Of a stretch of 38,794 bases of DNA, positions 1-9,048 are shown piece after piece. Each line of letters begins with the position of its first letter. Positions within the stretch are counted from its first letter, which is position 1. The notes below the pieces were generated by a model that made no database searches, was not told where the DNA came from, and was given only the letters and a program-made list of their open reading frames with translations. The position numbers were made by a program, and so were the translations under genes. The stretch is from Flavobacteriales bacterium. GTDB lineage: Bacteria; Bacteroidota; Bacteroidia; Flavobacteriales_G; JALEGO01. Location: assembly GCA_020631045.1 (NCBI GenBank), contig JAHDHZ010000012.1, positions 1-38,794 of the forward strand. The letters are read 5' to 3'.

Positions 1-401
1 CCCCCTTTGTAGCAAATGCGCCTGAAGGGCTGTATCAATTACTGCAACAACTCAATGGTATTTTCTTTATTCCGATTGCCTCAGTTATCATTGCTGGCTT
101 TTTCTTTGATAAAGTTTCTGCCTTTGGCGCTCGAGTAGGCTTACTTTTTGGTCTAACATTTTATGTAGTCATGAACTTTGTGCTAGAAGTAAACCTGCAC
201 TTTGTACATATTTGGGGCATAGAATTTGTTCTAAATATCGCTGTGATGCACATCGGCTCATGGGTAAGGCCATCCACCCAAAAATTCATCATTCAAGATG
301 TTGGTGCAGTAGAAATCACCCCTTGGAAACATACTAAACTATTGAGTGCAATGCTTATTTTTATTACCATTGCCATATATGTGTTATTGGGCAATGTTTA
401 A
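1..401 (+). CDS. Sodium:solute symporter (SSS family), C-terminal fragment; probable myo-inositol or sugar importer
   Basis: This is the 3' end of a gene whose start lies outside the window. The frame is open from base 3 and ends with TAA at 399-401, giving about 132 residues. What remains is hydrophobic with at least three membrane segments: one around IPIASVIIAGFFF, one around GLLFGLTFYVVMNFVLE and a last one at the extreme C-terminus (LLSAMLIFITIAIYVLLG). The sequence resembles the last helices of SGLT-like sodium:solute symporters, inner-membrane proteins that import sugars or polyols with Na+. Nine bases separate it from a myo-inositol oxygenase gene, so the two are almost certainly co-transcribed, which makes inositol (or a similar polyol) the likely substrate. 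Family assignment is fairly secure; the substrate is inference from the neighbour. Confidence 0.75.
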   Translation, partial: PFVANAPEGLYQLLQQLNGIFFIPIASVIIAGFFFDKVSAFGARVGLLFGLTFYVVMNFVLEVNLHFVHIWGIEFVLNIAVMHIGSWVRPSTQKFIIQDVGAVEITPWKHTKLLSAMLIFITIAIYVLLGNV

Positions 402-410
402 ATCGAGACT

Positions 411-1241
411 ATGAGCCAGAAAAATGACTTAATCTTCAAAGACAACAATTATAGAGATTACACCGACGTGAAAGAGGCGGTAAAAGATCACTACAAAAAA
501 ATGCGTACTAATCAAACCTATGATTATGTAAAGCGCATGAAAAAGAAGTATTTGACCTTTGATAAGCCTATGATGCTCTGGGATGCCATGGAAAAACTCG
601 ATGCTTTAGTCGATGTGAGTGATCCTGATCTTGATTTACCTAACGTACAACATTTGATTCAATCAGCCCAAGCCATTCGCAAAGATGGTAGAGAAGATTG
701 GATGCAATTGGTCGGGCTAATTCACGACTTAGGCAAAGTCATGTATTTATGGGGCAGTGATGAAGACGGCACTTCTCAAGATGAGCAATGGGGCTTGGTA
801 GGCGATATTTTCGTGGTTGGATGTAAATTTCCTGACACTTGTACCTACCCTGAATTCAATGCCTTGAACCCAGATATGCAAAACCCTAAATACAATACTG
901 AATTGGGTGTTTATCAGCCAAATTGCGGATTAGACAACTTACACCTTGCCTGGGGGCATGACGAATACTTATACCAAGTATTGAAAAACCACAAAGACAA
1001 CAAAATCCCTGAAGCAGGCATGGTGATGCTACGCTACCATTCTTTCTACCCTTGGCACACCAAAGGCAGCTACGAGCACTTACTTAGCCCTAAAGACGCT
1101 GAATACAAAGCAATTATCAATGACTTCAATACCTATGATTTGTATACAAAATGCGAGCGCATTACCCCTTTAGAAGAAATCAAAGACTATTATTTGCCTA
1201 TTGCTGAGAAGTATTTGGGTAAAGGGCCTATTTATTGGTAG
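411..1241 (+). CDS. Myo-inositol oxygenase (MIOX)
   Basis: A 276-residue cytosolic di-iron oxygenase that cleaves the ring of myo-inositol with O2 to give D-glucuronate. All six expected metal ligands of the HD-domain family can be seen: His81 (NVQHLIQSA), His105-Asp106 (GLIHDLGK), His183 (WGHDEYLY), His210 (RYHSFYPWH) and Asp243 (TYDLYTK). The C-terminus GKGPIYW is typical of the family, and the length is close to the animal and plant enzymes, so the protein looks complete. The start ATG follows the stop of the symporter gene by 9 bases, without a Shine-Dalgarno sequence. A strong terminator follows. Together with the symporter this forms an uptake-and-oxidation unit feeding glucuronate catabolism; the later uronate enzymes are not in the window. 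Confidence 0.95.
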   Translation: MSQKNDLIFKDNNYRDYTDVKEAVKDHYKKMRTNQTYDYVKRMKKKYLTFDKPMMLWDAMEKLDALVDVSDPDLDLPNVQHLIQSAQAIRKDGREDWMQLVGLIHDLGKVMYLWGSDEDGTSQDEQWGLVGDIFVVGCKFPDTCTYPEFNALNPDMQNPKYNTELGVYQPNCGLDNLHLAWGHDEYLYQVLKNHKDNKIPEAGMVMLRYHSFYPWHTKGSYEHLLSPKDAEYKAIINDFNTYDLYTKCERITPLEEIKDYYLPIAEKYLGKGPIYW

Positions 1242-1260
1242 TACCTTTTCAAAACTTCAA

Positions 1261-1295
1261 AAAAAAGGGCAGTTGAATAATCAACTGCCCTTTTT
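1261..1295. terminator. Bidirectional intrinsic terminator between MIOX and glnA
   Basis: A perfect 10-bp stem (gggcagttga 1267-1276, tcaactgccc 1281-1290) with a 4-base loop ataa is preceded by a run of A (1257-1266) and followed by five T (1291-1295). It lies between two convergent genes, so it can serve the MIOX transcript on the plus strand and glnA on the minus strand. Confidence 0.93.
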
Positions 1296-1314
1296 ACTTC
1301 ATAATTCTTTTAGA

Positions 1315-2328
1315 CTATACTGCTGCTAATTTCGCTGCATTCACTGTCTCAATGATACGATCAACAATCTGATACGGATCAGCATTTGAAGCAGGTCTTC
1401 TGTCTTCTAAATATCCTTTCCAATCATTTTGCACTACTCCAACCGGAATACGAATAGAAGCCCCTCGATCACTCACCCCATAAGAAAACTTATCAATGCT
1501 TTGCGTCTCATGCAAGCCTGTTAAACGCAAATCATTGCAAGATCCATACACCGCGATATGCTCTTTGTGCACATCTGCAAATGACTCACAAATGCCTTTC
1601 ATATACGCCTCTCCACCCGTCTCTCTCATCTTTTTGTTAGAGAAGTTGGTATGCAAACCTGAACCATTCCAATCACCTTCTACTGGCTTTGGATGAAACT
1701 CGACTTTCATACCGTAACGCTCCGTGATTCTATACAAGAAATAACGTGCAAACCAAAGGGCATCACCAGCTGCTTTCGCGCCTTTACCGATTACTTGAAA
1801 TTCCCACTGACCCAACATAACCTCAGCGTTGATTCCTGTGATTTCAAGTCCCGCTTCTAAACAAATGTCTAAATGCTCTTCAACGATGTCTCTACCAGCC
1901 ACATTGCCTTGACCTACCGCACAATAGTAAGGACCTTGAGGGCCAGGGTACCCTTCTTCCGGAAAACCAATTGGTCTATTGTTTACCGTTAGGGTGTATT
2001 CTTGCTCAAATCCAAACCAAAAATCATCATTTCCGTCTTTGATAACGTTTCTTGTATTAGATGCATGTACGGTGCCGTCAGGATTCAATACTTCGCAAAG
2101 CACTAAATAAGCATTGATGCGCTCAGGATCTTCAATAATACTCACTGGCTTTAACAAACAGTCAGAAAAATTACCTTCGGCTTGCTTGGTAGAGCTGCCA
2201 TCATATGACCACATAGGGCAATCTTCTACCTTGCCAGAAAAATCTTCTGACACAATTTTTGTTTTACTTCTAAGGTTTGCTTCTGGCTGATAGCCGTCTA
2301 ACCAAATGTATTCGAGTTTTGTTTTCAT
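1315..2328 (-). CDS. glnA: Glutamine synthetase, type II (GSII)
   Basis: A 337-residue enzyme that makes glutamine from glutamate, ammonia and ATP in the cytosol. The order of motifs is that of the short, eukaryote-like GSII class: LRSKTK and a beta-grasp N-terminal domain with the YDGSSTKQAEG loop, then the catalytic domain with WFGFEQEYTL (metal-binding Glu), PQGPYYCAVG, INAEVMLGQWEFQV, GDWNGSGLHTNFS, SDRGASIRIP and YLEDRRPASNADPY. Length is normal for GSII and clearly shorter than GSI (about 450) or GSIII (about 700). The gene is monocistronic: a promoter lies just upstream and the bidirectional terminator follows. I see no nitrogen-control genes beside it. Bacteroidota often carry more than one GS type, so this may not be the only one in the genome. 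Confidence 0.95.
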   Translation of the reverse strand: MKTKLEYIWLDGYQPEANLRSKTKIVSEDFSGKVEDCPMWSYDGSSTKQAEGNFSDCLLKPVSIIEDPERINAYLVLCEVLNPDGTVHASNTRNVIKDGNDDFWFGFEQEYTLTVNNRPIGFPEEGYPGPQGPYYCAVGQGNVAGRDIVEEHLDICLEAGLEITGINAEVMLGQWEFQVIGKGAKAAGDALWFARYFLYRITERYGMKVEFHPKPVEGDWNGSGLHTNFSNKKMRETGGEAYMKGICESFADVHKEHIAVYGSCNDLRLTGLHETQSIDKFSYGVSDRGASIRIPVGVVQNDWKGYLEDRRPASNADPYQIVDRIIETVNAAKLAAV

Positions 2329-2358
2329 TTTAATTTAAAGCGCAAGAATTAATAACAG

Positions 2359-2389
2359 CAAAAATATACGATTATTTGAAGTTTATCAA
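2359..2389 (-). promoter_or_regulatory. Predicted promoter of glnA (TTG-N20-TATTTTTG)
   Basis: Read on the minus strand, TTG (2387-2389) is followed after 20 bases by TATTTTTG (2359-2366), matching the Bacteroidota housekeeping pattern TTG-N17-23-TAnnTTTG. The predicted start of transcription is about 25 bases before the glnA ATG. This is one of only two promoters in the window where both boxes are convincing. Confidence 0.65.
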
Positions 2390-2470
2390 CCTGTGCAATC
2401 TTACCAAATTATTAACAAAGGGTAACCTTTGAGATCTTATTTACGTTAAAATAGCAACAAACTCCTACTG

Positions 2471-5059
2471 ATGCGGTATTTTATTCTATTCATATTTTTA
2501 ATTTCACAACAACTCTCAACCCTAAGTCAAACCTGTGACTTAAGCAGTCAAGAAGACCTTCTTTTTCAAAGATACTGGGAGTTCAGAAAAATCTTTGATG
2601 AAAATTTCATTCACTACGACCTTGACGAACATGGCAATTTAACTTCTGACGGCATTGGCACTTGGGACCACACTACCCAAACATACTCATCAAAAGGCAA
2701 GGCCATTCCAATAGACGAGTTTAGATATAGTGATTATTACCAATCTTTGTACAATTATGTTGGAGAAAATCCAAAATTCGGTCACATCCTTAAACTTCTT
2801 TGTTTAGAGTACCGCCTTTTTCAACAACACGGACAAACTAGAGAAGCACAAACAACATTAAATAAAATCTTTCTTTCATTGCAAGCCATCAGAAGGTTAG
2901 ACATGACTGCAAATAAGCTAATGATGACTTATTACGCAAACAAAGGCTATGGCTGCACGAATCCACGCTTAAATACTTCAGGATATACTGGCTTTCAACT
3001 CAGAGACGACACAGATTACAACACCAATAAAGGACATCAAGCTTTCGGCTTCAACGTGAGTCACTCACAATCAATTTATGTCACTACTCAAATAACCATC
3101 AAAGACGACCAAGAGAACAGCTGCCCAAGCTCGCCCCACATGGCAGACCTTGTAAATTGCTTTCCACCAAATGAGACAAACTACAAAGAAATGGGAGAAG
3201 GATGGCAATACACTAAAAATGGTGGAGTAGTCAGCCAAGATCAGATTATCGGCAATGTCATGGGCTTGGCCTACGTCAGAAAATTGATTCCTACAACTGC
3301 TTTTGTAGAGTATAACGGCACTCGCTACTACCTTAGAGAGATCAACAAAAAAATTGCTCAAGGATACATCAACATAACCAGGCCAAATGGTCACAAAATG
3401 TATTACCCTGGGTGCTATGGCGATCAATTGGGCCCAAAAATTGAAGTAGGCGGTAATATTAGCGGATATTACTACGGCCTAAATCACACCCTTTCTTGGA
3501 TTGCAGATCAAAACCCCACTACAGGCACTGGAGATTATTTCAAATGGCAAGCAACCATCTCTGGAGTACTTACAGATGCTGCAGTAGGAAGTGGCCCTTT
3601 ATTTCACAACAACACTTTCAATGCAAGAATGGCTATGAAAATGATTTTAACATCAAACAAGCACGGATCTTGTAAAATGATGAAAGCAGCCTACAACTTG
3701 GGCTATTATCACGCTCCATTTGATGCAAAAATACTACACAACAGAACTTATGATTGTTCTATATGGGCATACAATGGACTTTACGCTCCTTACCCAACTC
3801 GTATCGACAAACAAATCAACAAAGAACTTTGCCAGGCACTTGGCCCCATGATTCAAAGCTGCAATCCCTTTGTATTCGTGAATGATGGGGATGACCCCAA
3901 TTTATTCAACATGCCAACAAATGTAGGCAATGACTTTGCTTGGTGTACCGGGGGCCCTACTTCAAATAACGATTTCAGAGACCAACCCTGCAAGTACAAA
4001 TGGTCTTCAATTGTCTCTCCGCTTGAATTCTTAACCTTCTACACCATGCTTAGATATACTGGCGAACTTGAGCATGATTTTTATGACCCTACCCGCCTTG
4101 TAGCTTCATCTGCTCTTGGTTTTGATTTTCAAGGGCTCTCTTCGGTTGGATGTGTTGGCTCTGCAGATGAAATTACTTTTTCAGGGCCTTCTTTTCTTTC
4201 AGACTTTAATTGGATTAGCTCAAGCAACCTATCTTTTTCTTCTGCCCAAGACAATCCAACCACATTGTTTACAGACCAAGATCAAGACAGCTCTTTTATT
4301 GGCATACAAGAGCAAACCACTCCAGATTACGATTGTAACATCGATTATAAAATCACCAAAGACTTTGCGATTGGCAACAATACTGAATTTTATGTGCAGA
4401 ATAATCCACTCAACGTAAATTCTGATTTGCTTTCTTCTTGCAGCAGAAGGGTTAAAATCAAAAGTGACGAAGTGGCTGATCAAGACATTGAAATACTTTC
4501 ATATAGCGTAGTGAGTTCTTGGGGAACTTTCTACCCCGCGCACCATCCACCCGCTCAAATCGGCATGCCCTTTTCGATTGTTCAACCCAACAACAACGGC
4601 CTTAAAATATTAGTCAAACCCAACCTAGAAGACTATGATGTAAGACAAGGCTATTCGATCGCAGTACAAGTAAGCTCTAACTGCGGAGCACCCGTCACCA
4701 AATACGTCTTTTTAGTCTTAACAGAATGCGCCTCCCTACCAGATATTGCATTAACCCCAGGCTCAAACTATCGCATTACTACAGCCCCCAACCCATTAAA
4801 GCTAGATGCTTTTAGTCAACTAACCATTCAGGTGCACTCACAAGATGATGAGCAAAACACAGACATGGCCGGAACCATTCAACTGGTGAGCAAAACAGGT
4901 CGAAATGTAACTTTAGGCAGAATAGAAAACAACCAAGCGCAGTCTAAAACATTACAGATTGATGCCAACCTTTTAAAACAAGGAGAAAACACAATTATAT
5001 TTATACCAGATCATAACAAGCAGGCAGCAACAGCCACAAAATTGATCGGCATTAAATAA
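2471..5059 (+). CDS. Large exported protein of unknown function, possible degenerate T9SS sorting domain
   Basis: An 862-residue protein that I do not recognise. Residues 1-20 form a signal peptide (MRYFILFIFLISQQLSTLSQ). The first 160 residues look largely helical; the rest is mixed, rich in Asn, Gly, Tyr and aromatic residues, with many cysteines typical of an oxidised extracytoplasmic protein (for example CKYKW, TYDCSIW and CASLP). The last 75 residues start with TAPNPLKLDAF and end TKLIGIK, which loosely resembles a type A T9SS sorting domain (a PNP motif followed by beta strands), but the usual GIY and KLVV elements are missing. It is alone on its strand: glnA diverges upstream, and birA converges downstream with an 8-base overlap of the 3' ends. 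Secretion is well supported; function is unknown and T9SS dependence is only a suggestion. Confidence 0.75.
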   Translation: MRYFILFIFLISQQLSTLSQTCDLSSQEDLLFQRYWEFRKIFDENFIHYDLDEHGNLTSDGIGTWDHTTQTYSSKGKAIPIDEFRYSDYYQSLYNYVGENPKFGHILKLLCLEYRLFQQHGQTREAQTTLNKIFLSLQAIRRLDMTANKLMMTYYANKGYGCTNPRLNTSGYTGFQLRDDTDYNTNKGHQAFGFNVSHSQSIYVTTQITIKDDQENSCPSSPHMADLVNCFPPNETNYKEMGEGWQYTKNGGVVSQDQIIGNVMGLAYVRKLIPTTAFVEYNGTRYYLREINKKIAQGYINITRPNGHKMYYPGCYGDQLGPKIEVGGNISGYYYGLNHTLSWIADQNPTTGTGDYFKWQATISGVLTDAAVGSGPLFHNNTFNARMAMKMILTSNKHGSCKMMKAAYNLGYYHAPFDAKILHNRTYDCSIWAYNGLYAPYPTRIDKQINKELCQALGPMIQSCNPFVFVNDGDDPNLFNMPTNVGNDFAWCTGGPTSNNDFRDQPCKYKWSSIVSPLEFLTFYTMLRYTGELEHDFYDPTRLVASSALGFDFQGLSSVGCVGSADEITFSGPSFLSDFNWISSSNLSFSSAQDNPTTLFTDQDQDSSFIGIQEQTTPDYDCNIDYKITKDFAIGNNTEFYVQNNPLNVNSDLLSSCSRRVKIKSDEVADQDIEILSYSVVSSWGTFYPAHHPPAQIGMPFSIVQPNNNGLKILVKPNLEDYDVRQGYSIAVQVSSNCGAPVTKYVFLVLTECASLPDIALTPGSNYRITTAPNPLKLDAFSQLTIQVHSQDDEQNTDMAGTIQLVSKTGRNVTLGRIENNQAQSKTLQIDANLLKQGENTIIFIPDHNKQAATATKLIGIK

Positions 5060-5804
5060 AACGAATTTCTCGCATCATAAAAGTATGCTCATTACCCGTT
5101 AAATCAATAGCTTTTAAAGCACCCGAGTCAAAATCAACACCTTGAATATTCAGTTGCTTTTTCTCGCCATGCACAAGGTAGGTGTGGTATTTTTCTTTTT
5201 GAAACAGCAAAGCCAAATAATCTTTCTGCAAAGTTTCAAAATCTTGAGCTAAAAATTGATCGTACCTATTTTGAAAACATCCTAAAAATACACTTAGCTG
5301 TTCTGCAAGGTCATATTTTTTTCTAGTAAGCACAAACAATGAACTTGGCGCTCTTTGAAAGCCATTAAGATGGTGAAACTCTTGGTTTATATTTAAACCA
5401 ATTCCAATCACAGATGCATCTATTTGCTGGTGAGACAAAATAGTCTCAATTAAAATCCCGGCAATTTTCTTACCCTCAATCAAAATATCATTAGGCCATT
5501 TTATAGCCAGACTCTTTAGTTGTTGATCAGCCAAATAGTCTGTGATGGCTAAGCTTGTCAAAAGGTTCAGTTTAAAAAAATGCTTTACTTCTATTTTCTT
5601 AGTTAACACTATAGAAAACAAAAGGTTTTTCACCGCAGCACTGTGCCAATGATTGCCCCTTTGGCCTTTGCCTTTAATTTGATGAGCAGCCCAAACAACT
5701 TCTCCATGTGTCATGTCATTTTGACGCAACTTTTGCATGGCATAATTGTTGGTACTTTCTAACTGATCAAAGAAATGGAGTTTATGTCCTATTTTAAGAG
5801 TCAT
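5052..5804 (-). CDS. birA: Biotin--[acetyl-CoA-carboxylase] ligase, short form without DNA-binding domain
   Basis: A 250-residue enzyme that activates biotin as biotinyl-AMP and attaches it to the carrier domain of biotin-dependent carboxylases. Visible family motifs are ESTNNYA near residue 17, the biotinyl-AMP loop GKGQRGNHW near 45-53, KWPNDI near 103, KKIAGILIE and GIGLNIN. The small C-terminal domain follows. There is no N-terminal helix-turn-helix, so this is the monofunctional form, not the E. coli-type repressor. It diverges from rsfS with 55 bases between starts; birA next to rsfS-ftsH is a common arrangement in Flavobacteriia. The last 8 bases of the gene overlap the end of the convergent exported-protein gene. 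Confidence 0.93.
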   Translation of the reverse strand: MTLKIGHKLHFFDQLESTNNYAMQKLRQNDMTHGEVVWAAHQIKGKGQRGNHWHSAAVKNLLFSIVLTKKIEVKHFFKLNLLTSLAITDYLADQQLKSLAIKWPNDILIEGKKIAGILIETILSHQQIDASVIGIGLNINQEFHHLNGFQRAPSSLFVLTRKKYDLAEQLSVFLGCFQNRYDQFLAQDFETLQKDYLALLFQKEKYHTYLVHGEKKQLNIQGVDFDSGALKAIDLTGNEHTFMMREIRFI

Positions 5805-5820
5805 TTGGCCTAGAATATGC

Positions 5821-5828
5821 TAAATTTG
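5821..5828 (+). promoter_or_regulatory. -7 box TAAATTTG for the rsfS-ftsH-cdsA-psd operon
   Basis: A perfect match to the Bacteroidota TAnnTTTG element 31 bases before the rsfS ATG. The nearest TTG (5805-5807) is only 13 bases upstream, closer than usual, so the -33 part is uncertain. Confidence 0.5.
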
Positions 5829-5859
5829 AAACCTTTAAGTTTTAAGATCTCAATTGTAA

Positions 5860-6249
5860 ATGTACGTTAAAAACAAAGAAGACAACACCTTAATCAAAGC
5901 AGTCATTGAAGGCCTTGAAGACAAAAAAGCCCTTGACATCACCTTAATTGACATTAAGTCACTCAACAGCTCAATTACAGATTACTTTGTAATTTGTCAC
6001 GCAAATTCAAGCACACACGTAGGCTCAATTGCTGATAATTTAGTTGAACATGTGCGTAAACAAACTAGCGAAAAACCTTTTCATAAAGAAGGCATGCAAA
6101 ATGCAGAATGGGTATTACTTGACTACAGCAATGTAATTGTACATGTTTTCTTAGAAGAAAAAAGACACTTTTACGACATTGAATCACTTTGGGCCGACGG
6201 AAAAATCACCCAAATCACCAACTCAGAGATGCCAATCTTAAATCAATAA
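5860..6249 (+). CDS. rsfS: Ribosomal silencing factor RsfS
   Basis: A 129-residue protein of the RsfS/Iojap family, which binds ribosomal protein uL14 on the 50S subunit and blocks joining with 30S when nutrients are scarce. Diagnostic stretches are DITLIDIKSLNSSITDYFVI, the GMQNAEWVLLDYSNVIVHVF region and HFYDIESLWADG at the C-terminus. Length is normal. It is the first gene of the plus-strand operon and ftsH starts 4 bases after its stop codon. Confidence 0.95.
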   Translation: MYVKNKEDNTLIKAVIEGLEDKKALDITLIDIKSLNSSITDYFVICHANSSTHVGSIADNLVEHVRKQTSEKPFHKEGMQNAEWVLLDYSNVIVHVFLEEKRHFYDIESLWADGKITQITNSEMPILNQ

Positions 6250-6253
6250 GTTT

Positions 6254-8254
6254 ATGAGCACACCCAAAAAGAAACCTAGTAACAGCATTAAAAATAAAAT
6301 GCCTAAGCTGCCCAAACCAAAATTCAATTTCTATTGGATATACGGTGCCTTAGCAATTGTATTAATCTCAATGAATTTAATGCAGTGGAAAGGCTTTACA
6401 AAACAAACAAGTAAGGCAAACTTCTTCAATGTCTTGATGCAAAACGGTGATGTTGAAAAAATCACAGTAATCAGAAACGAACTTGAAGTTCAAGTGTTTT
6501 TAGACAAAGAAGCACTTAAAAAACAAGAATTCTCTTCACTTAAAGAATTGAGAGACGGACCTCACTTCAGCTTTAGTATTGGGTCTATTGAATCCTTTGA
6601 AAATCAATTGGCAGAATTTCAAAAAGAACAGACCTTTAACTACAAAGACATAGAAGTAAAATATGAAACCACAGAAGACTGGGGTGCGGTGCTGGGTTGG
6701 TTGTTGCCAATTGTGATTATGATTGCCATCTGGCTATTCATTATGCGCCGCATGAGTGGAGGAGCAGGCGGCCCTGGAGGCCAAATCTTCAACATAGGCA
6801 AATCAAAAGCAAAGCTTTTTGATGCTGAATCTAAAATGAAAGTCACTTTTAAAGATGTGGCAGGACTTGAAGGAGCGAAACAAGAAGTTGAAGAGATCGT
6901 TGATTTTTTAAAAAATCCTACACGTTACACGCAGTTAGGCGCTAAAATACCCAAAGGGGCTTTGCTTGTAGGCCCTCCCGGAACAGGCAAAACCTTGCTT
7001 GCCAAAGCGGTTGCCGGAGAGGCAAAAGTGCCATTTTTCACGCTTTCTGGTTCTGATTTTGTTGAGATGTTTGTAGGGGTTGGCGCATCGCGAGTGCGTG
7101 ACCTGTTTAAAACTGCCAAAGAAAAATCGCCGTGCATCATCTTTATTGATGAGATTGACGCCATTGGCCGTGCGCGAGGAAAATCAGCTTCTTTCAGCTC
7201 AAATGATGAACGCGAGAACACCTTAAACCAATTGCTTACTGAGATGGATGGATTCGGCACCAATTCAGGAGTGATCTTATTGGCAGCCACTAACCGTGCA
7301 GATGTGTTAGACTCAGCGCTGTTGAGACCCGGAAGATTTGATCGGCAAATTTATGTTGATATGCCCAACTTAAATGAGCGTAAAGAAATTTTCGAGGTAC
7401 ACTTGCGCCCTTTAAAACTCAACAAGAAGCTCGATGTTGACTTTTTAGCCAAGCAAACCCCTGGTTTTTCTGGCGCAGATATTGCCAACATATGTAATGA
7501 AGCGGCTTTAATCGCAGCGAGAAAAAAGAAAAAGTCAGTAGATAAGCAAGATTTTTTGGATGCTGTTGATCGTTTTATTGGGGGGCTTGAAAAGAAAAAT
7601 AAAGTCATCAAAAAAGAAGAAAAACAGGCCATTGCTTACCATGAAGCAGGACACGCTACGGTAAGCTGGTTATTAGAGCACGCATCACCTCTTGTAAAAG
7701 TAACCATCATACCTAGAGGCCAATCTTTAGGCGCCGCCTGGTACTTACCTGAAGAGCGTCAAATCACCACTACTGAGCAATTAGAACATGAGTTATGCGC
7801 TGCTTTGGGCGGAAGAGCAGCTGAGGAAATCACCTTTGGCAAAATCTCTACTGGAGCACTTTCAGATCTTGAAAAAGTTACTAAACAAGCCTATGCCATG
7901 GTAACCGTTTATGGATTAAATGATAAAATAGGAAATGTCAGCTTTTATGATTCAAGAGGAGGCTCTGAGTTTCAAAAACCTTACAGTGAAAAAACAGCAG
8001 AAATCATTGACCAAGAGGTTAAAAAACTGATTGAAAAATGCTATAAGAAAGCCAAAACCATTTTAAATAAAAACAAAAAAGGGTTAAAAGAAATTGCTGA
8101 ACTCTTATTAGACAAAGAGGTTATCTTTAAAGATGATGTAGAAACGATTTTAGGCACTCGCCCAAATCAAGTCAACAAAGAATCTGAAGCACCTAAAAAA
8201 GCAGATACAAAAAAGACAACCACAAGAAAGAAAACAGAAACTCCTGAAGCATGA
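6254..8254 (+). CDS. ftsH: ATP-dependent zinc metalloprotease FtsH
   Basis: A 666-residue membrane-bound AAA+ protease that extracts and degrades membrane and some soluble proteins. Residues 1-25 are a basic, lysine-rich tail; transmembrane segments lie at about 26-45 and 143-165 with a periplasmic domain of about 95 residues between them. Then come the AAA module with Walker A GPPGTGKT (about 240-247), Walker [12 protein letters not shown], the second region of homology ([19 protein letters not shown]) and the M41 protease domain with HEAGH at 463-467 and the third zinc ligand Asp near 538 ([10 protein letters not shown]). The C-terminus is a Lys/Thr-rich tail. The stop codon overlaps the start of cdsA (ATGA), indicating translational coupling. 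FtsH beside phospholipid genes fits its known role in membrane quality control, though regulation of these enzymes by FtsH here is not shown. Confidence 0.97.
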   Translation: MSTPKKKPSNSIKNKMPKLPKPKFNFYWIYGALAIVLISMNLMQWKGFTKQTSKANFFNVLMQNGDVEKITVIRNELEVQVFLDKEALKKQEFSSLKELRDGPHFSFSIGSIESFENQLAEFQKEQTFNYKDIEVKYETTEDWGAVLGWLLPIVIMIAIWLFIMRRMSGGAGGPGGQIFNIGKSKAKLFDAESKMKVTFKDVAGLEGAKQEVEEIVDFLKNPTRYTQLGAKIPKGALLVGPPGTGKTLLAKAVAGEAKVPFFTLSGSDFVEMFVGVGASRVRDLFKTAKEKSPCIIFIDEIDAIGRARGKSASFSSNDERENTLNQLLTEMDGFGTNSGVILLAATNRADVLDSALLRPGRFDRQIYVDMPNLNERKEIFEVHLRPLKLNKKLDVDFLAKQTPGFSGADIANICNEAALIAARKKKKSVDKQDFLDAVDRFIGGLEKKNKVIKKEEKQAIAYHEAGHATVSWLLEHASPLVKVTIIPRGQSLGAAWYLPEERQITTTEQLEHELCAALGGRAAEEITFGKISTGALSDLEKVTKQAYAMVTVYGLNDKIGNVSFYDSRGGSEFQKPYSEKTAEIIDQEVKKLIEKCYKKAKTILNKNKKGLKEIAELLLDKEVIFKDDVETILGTRPNQVNKESEAPKKADTKKTTTRKKTETPEA

Positions 8255-9048
8255 GTGAGCTCACCAAAAGAATCATAACTGCTATTGTTGGCATTGCTAT
8301 TTTTATGCTTGGCATGCTATACAATCAACTGACTTACTTACTGTTATTTCTCTTGATCAGTAGCTTAACACTTTTTGAATACCTAGACGTATTTAATAAA
8401 AAATCATACAACTTCTCAAAAGTTCCTGCCTTAGCACTTAACTGTTTTGCCTTTTTAATCAGCGCTGGCTTTCTTGGCTCTTCACTTCAATTACAACTTG
8501 GTGTATTCTGTGTTCTTTTTAGCACAATGCTGCTGTTAAGTTTGTTTAAAAACGAACAAAAACCATTCATCAATTTTGCGATTCAAATCTCTGGTTTAAT
8601 TTACATAACACTGCCATTCATTCTAACTCAATTGATTGACCATCATGAAAAAAGTCTCATTGTTTTTGGTGTTTTCTTGCTTTTTTGGACCAACGACACC
8701 ATGGCATATTTTGTGGGTAAATCAAAAGGCAAAAACAAATTATTAGAGCGCATTTCTCCAAAAAAAACATGGGAAGGGTTTACTGGCGGAATTATTTTTA
8801 CACTCATCATTGCCACTTTATTGAGTTACACACTACACATTTACAGTTTGCCTGTATGGATCGCCTGCGCACTAATTGCATCTATCATAGGCACAATGGG
8901 AGATTTAGTAGAGTCTATGCTTAAAAGAAGCCTTGAAATTAAAGATTCCAGCGCTATCTTACCAGGTCATGGTGGTTTTTTAGATCGCTTTGACAGCTTT
9001 ATGATTGGTTTTCCTTTCATATATTTGCTACTGCATTTAGTACATTGA
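8251..9048 (+). CDS. cdsA: Phosphatidate cytidylyltransferase (CDP-diglyceride synthase)
   Basis: A 265-residue integral inner-membrane enzyme that converts phosphatidic acid and CTP to CDP-diacylglycerol, the precursor of all phospholipids. The protein is hydrophobic throughout with about six to eight membrane segments. The family signature sits near the C-terminus: MLKRSLEIKDSSAILPGHGG followed by FLDRFD, with the conserved KR, KD, HGG and DR-D residues all present; a second conserved stretch is ISPKKTWEGFTGG. The start overlaps the ftsH stop by 4 bases and the stop overlaps the psd start (TTGA), so the three genes are translationally coupled. Confidence 0.95.
   Translation: MSELTKRIITAIVGIAIFMLGMLYNQLTYLLLFLLISSLTLFEYLDVFNKKSYNFSKVPALALNCFAFLISAGFLGSSLQLQLGVFCVLFSTMLLLSLFKNEQKPFINFAIQISGLIYITLPFILTQLIDHHEKSLIVFGVFLLFWTNDTMAYFVGKSKGKNKLLERISPKKTWEGFTGGIIFTLIIATLLSYTLHIYSLPVWIACALIASIIGTMGDLVESMLKRSLEIKDSSAILPGHGGFLDRFDSFMIGFPFIYLLLHLVH

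Noticed and set aside
1496-1696. Open frame on the plus strand inside glnA, and similar antisense frames inside ftsH, the cargo genes and others
   Set aside because: All lie opposite or out of frame with confidently identified genes and show no family features.
2424-2431. AACCTTTG as -7 box for the exported protein at 2471
   Set aside because: First base differs from TAnnTTTG and no -33 element is found; too uncertain to list as a promoter.
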